Source: Pseudomonadota bacterium
Lineage (GTDB): Bacteria; Myxococcota_A; Polyangia; Fen-1088
Direction: 5' to 3'
Length of the DNA: 7,239 nucleotides
Assembly: GCA_017881285.1 (NCBI GenBank)
Contig: JADGRD010000175.1
Span: forward strand, 1-7,239
Within the stretch, counting starts at the first letter, position 1. Each line of letters opens with the position of its first letter. Below the pieces are notes generated by a model, which did no database searches, was not told the DNA's origin, and saw only the letters and a program-made list of their open reading frames with translations. Below are positions 5,416-7,239 of this stretch, piece by piece. The translations under genes and the position numbers were made by a program.

Positions 5416-6945
5416 ATGAAACCCAAGACGACCGAAATCTTGATTGCGGCTATCGATGTGGGGGCCAACGCCGTTCGCCTGGAAATCGCACGCGGGTTCT
5501 CCGATGGAAGCATTGAATCGGTGCACCAGGAACGCGATCCGGTCCGCCCCGGCGAAGGCCTCTACCAGTCCGGCGTCATTCCCGCGGTCGTCGTCGATCG
5601 GCTCATCGGCGTTCTGCGCCGCTATGCCATCATCTGCAAGCGGCACCAGGCGCGCGTGCGCGCCGTGGGCACCAGTGCCTTGCGCGAGGCCAAGAACCGC
5701 GAGGACATCATCCGGCGGGCCAAGCGCGAGGCCGGGCTGGTGCTGGAAGCCATCTCGGGCAAGGAGGAGGCCCGCCTCATGTGCCTGGGCGTGCTGTCCG
5801 GACAGCTACCCAAGGCACGATCCTTGTGCATCGACATCGGTGGCGGCTCGACCGAGGTGGCCGGCGCCATCGGCGAGCGGCCGGTCAAGTTGTGGAGCGT
5901 GGCGATCGGTTCCGTCCGGCTGACCGAGATTTTCAAGAGCCACGGCGAGGTGTCGCCCAAGCAGCTTCGCCTGATGCGCGAGTTTGCCCGCGAGGCCGTG
6001 GAAGATTCGTTGCCGCCGGGGATCCGCGGTTTTCCGCGCGTGGCGCTGGGCAGCTCGGGATCGATTCGGGCCCTCGTCGCCATGGCTGCCGCCGAAGGCA
6101 CTGCGCACGCCACGGCCGAACAGATTTCGCATGCCGTGGAGAAGCTGGCGCGCATGGACCCCGACGAGCGGCACAAGCGCTTCGATGCCCGGCGCGCGGA
6201 GATCATCGTCGCGGGCGCCGTGATCCTGGAGGCCCTGGCCCTTCACCTGTCGCTGCATGCGGTCACCGCGGTCGATCGCGGCCTCCGGCACGGTGTGCTG
6301 GTGGATCTGGTGCGCCGGCGTTTTCGCGATGCGGACGATTCGTCGCTCATCGATGCCGCGCGGACGATGGGCCGGCGTTTCTTTTTCGACGAGGCGCATG
6401 CCATGCAGGTGGCCACGCTCGCCATGGCGATGTTCGACCAGTTGGCGGGCCTCCATCGCTTGCCCATGGCCGTCCGGCCCTACCTGGAGGTCGCGTCGGT
6501 GTTGCACGACATCGGCCACTCGGTGAGTTACCAGAAGCATCACCGTCACACCGAGTACCTCATCCGCAATGGCGACATTCCCGGGCTTGCCGACCGCGAA
6601 CGCGACATCGTGGCGCGCATCGCGCGCTTCCACCGCCGCAGCCCTCCCGATCTGCACCATCCCGCCATGGAGGGCCTATCGCCGGGGGAGGCCCGCGTCG
6701 TGCGCAAGCTGGCAACCCTATTGCGTGTCGCGGACGCACTGGATCGCAGTCACGCACAGCCCATCAGCAAACTCCGTGCCGAGATGCATGGGGGCAAAGT
6801 CGCGCTACGCTTGTTCACGCAAGGCCCGGCTGACCTCGAAGTCTGGGATGTCGAACACGAAGCCCAGCTATTTCGCAGGGTTTTCGCCGCAAGCCTGGCC
6901 GTGACGACGGCGGTTTCACGGCACGCCCGGGCCGCCGGTGCGTAA
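5416..6945 (+). CDS. ppx: Exopolyphosphatase, Ppx/GppA family
   Basis: Cytoplasmic enzyme that releases phosphate from the end of polyphosphate, and in some family members hydrolyses pppGpp. The 509-aa length matches long proteobacterial Ppx/GppA proteins. The sugar kinase/HSP70-like fold is shown by AAIDVGANAVRLEI (11-24, phosphate-1 loop), VGTSALREAKNRED (84-97), SGKEEARL with the probable catalytic acid (E117/E118), CIDIGGGSTEVAG (138-150, phosphate-2) and ALGSSGSIRAL (210-220). The C-terminal part (about 315-509) is the HD-like helical domain, with LHDIGHSVSYQKHHRHTEYL (363-382) and RIARFHRRSPP. The ATG at 5416 places the first motif near residue 13, as in relatives; an in-frame GTG at 5323 would add 31 residues that look non-coding. 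The gene is divergent from ppk2 and 57 nt upstream of ppk1 on the same strand, which favours a polyP role over a purely GppA role. Confidence 0.94.
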   Translation: MKPKTTEILIAAIDVGANAVRLEIARGFSDGSIESVHQERDPVRPGEGLYQSGVIPAVVVDRLIGVLRRYAIICKRHQARVRAVGTSALREAKNREDIIRRAKREAGLVLEAISGKEEARLMCLGVLSGQLPKARSLCIDIGGGSTEVAGAIGERPVKLWSVAIGSVRLTEIFKSHGEVSPKQLRLMREFAREAVEDSLPPGIRGFPRVALGSSGSIRALVAMAAAEGTAHATAEQISHAVEKLARMDPDERHKRFDARRAEIIVAGAVILEALALHLSLHAVTAVDRGLRHGVLVDLVRRRFRDADDSSLIDAARTMGRRFFFDEAHAMQVATLAMAMFDQLAGLHRLPMAVRPYLEVASVLHDIGHSVSYQKHHRHTEYLIRNGDIPGLADRERDIVARIARFHRRSPPDLHHPAMEGLSPGEARVVRKLATLLRVADALDRSHAQPISKLRAEMHGGKVALRLFTQGPADLEVWDVEHEAQLFRRVFAASLAVTTAVSRHARAAGA

Positions 6946-6976
6946 GATCATTGCAGAATTGTGACATGACATCGCC

Positions 6977-6990
6977 TGGACCACGGTCCA
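6977..6990. repeat. Inverted repeat just before ppk1
   Basis: TGGACC-AC-GGTCCA is a perfect 6-bp inverted repeat with a 2-bp centre. It lies in the short ppx-ppk1 gap, 12 nt before the proposed TTG start. No T-run follows, so it is not a standard terminator. It could be an operator or a minor RNA structure affecting ppk1 translation. Confidence 0.4.
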
Positions 6991-7002
6991 AAATTCCCTG
7001 CC

Positions 7003-7239
7003 TTGACTCCCCGCACTTCCAGTAAGGCGAAGTCGAACGCGGTTGCTGAGAATACCGACAACCAGCCAGGCACTTTCTTTAACCGGGAGCTGTCGTGGCT
7101 GGAATTCAACGGGCGCGTGCTGGAAGAGGCGTGCGACGCCACGGTACAGCTGGCCGAACGGCTGAAATTCCAGGCCATCGTCGCCAGCAATCTCGACGAA
7201 TTCTTCATGGTCCGCGTCGCGGGACTCAAGCAACTGGTG
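7003..7239 (+). CDS. ppk1: Polyphosphate kinase 1 (PPK1), N-terminal fragment cut at right edge
   Basis: PPK1 makes polyphosphate from the terminal phosphate of ATP, reversibly, at the inner face of the membrane. The window holds the first 79 codons of what should be about 690. TFFNRELSWLEFNGRVLEEA, then AERLKFQAIVASNLDEFFMV, and RVAGLKQL match the conserved PPK1 N-terminal domain closely. The frame is open only from a stop at 6967-6969, and no ATG or GTG occurs before the conserved block. TTG at 7003 is therefore the likely start, giving a 24-residue polar leader (TPRTSSKAKSN...) before FFNRELSW; CTG at 6976 is a poorer option. No clear Shine-Dalgarno is visible, consistent with weak or coupled translation after ppx. 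The catalytic histidines lie outside the window, so activity cannot be judged. Confidence 0.92.
   Translation, partial: MTPRTSSKAKSNAVAENTDNQPGTFFNRELSWLEFNGRVLEEACDATVQLAERLKFQAIVASNLDEFFMVRVAGLKQLV

Noticed and set aside
6961..6973. TGACATGACAT before ppk1 as a Pho box
   Set aside because: The repeats are 5 bp apart rather than the 11 bp needed for a PhoB direct repeat.

Overview
The window is compact, GC-rich DNA (roughly 65% GC by eye) from a Gram-negative bacterium. A stator protein with a periplasmic OmpA-type peptidoglycan-binding domain indicates an outer membrane. Codon use, gene families and operon style fit a proteobacterium (beta or gamma is my best guess, from inference only). 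I see no RNA genes, insertion sequences, CRISPR arrays or phage genes.

Left half (1-3800, all on the minus strand, so transcribed right to left): a DEDDh 3'-5' exonuclease; then a MotA/TolQ/ExbB-type channel subunit and an OmpA/MotB-type partner 10 nt apart; a YbgC-like hotdog thioesterase starting 2 nt after the OmpA-type gene; and a CPA2 (Kef/NapA-type) cation:proton antiporter that runs off the left edge. The last four genes look like one operon. A plausible sigma70-like promoter lies just upstream of the channel gene. The stator pair plus YbgC-like enzyme resembles a reduced Tol-Pal-like cell-envelope module: a proton-driven inner-membrane channel, a peptidoglycan-binding arm and an acyl-thioesterase.

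Middle (3801-4338): a short divergent gene for an unrecognised soluble protein of about 109 aa, then a 147-bp convergent gap with no convincing terminator.

Right half (4339-7239): a polyphosphate locus. A class III-like PPK2 (minus strand) is divergent from a Ppx/GppA-family exopolyphosphatase, which is followed on the same strand by the N-terminus of polyphosphate kinase PPK1, cut by the right edge. Synthesis (PPK1), nucleotide recharging from polyP (PPK2) and hydrolysis (Ppx) are therefore encoded together. The 174-bp divergent region between ppk2 and ppx carries a 22-bp near-perfect palindrome that also partly fits a PhoB box, a pair of near-repeats close to the ppk2 start, and a small hairpin over the ppx ribosome binding site. 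These are the most interesting non-coding signals.

I did not find a clear new defence or mobile system. The stator pair recalls ZorA/ZorB of Zorya, but the defining partner genes are absent.
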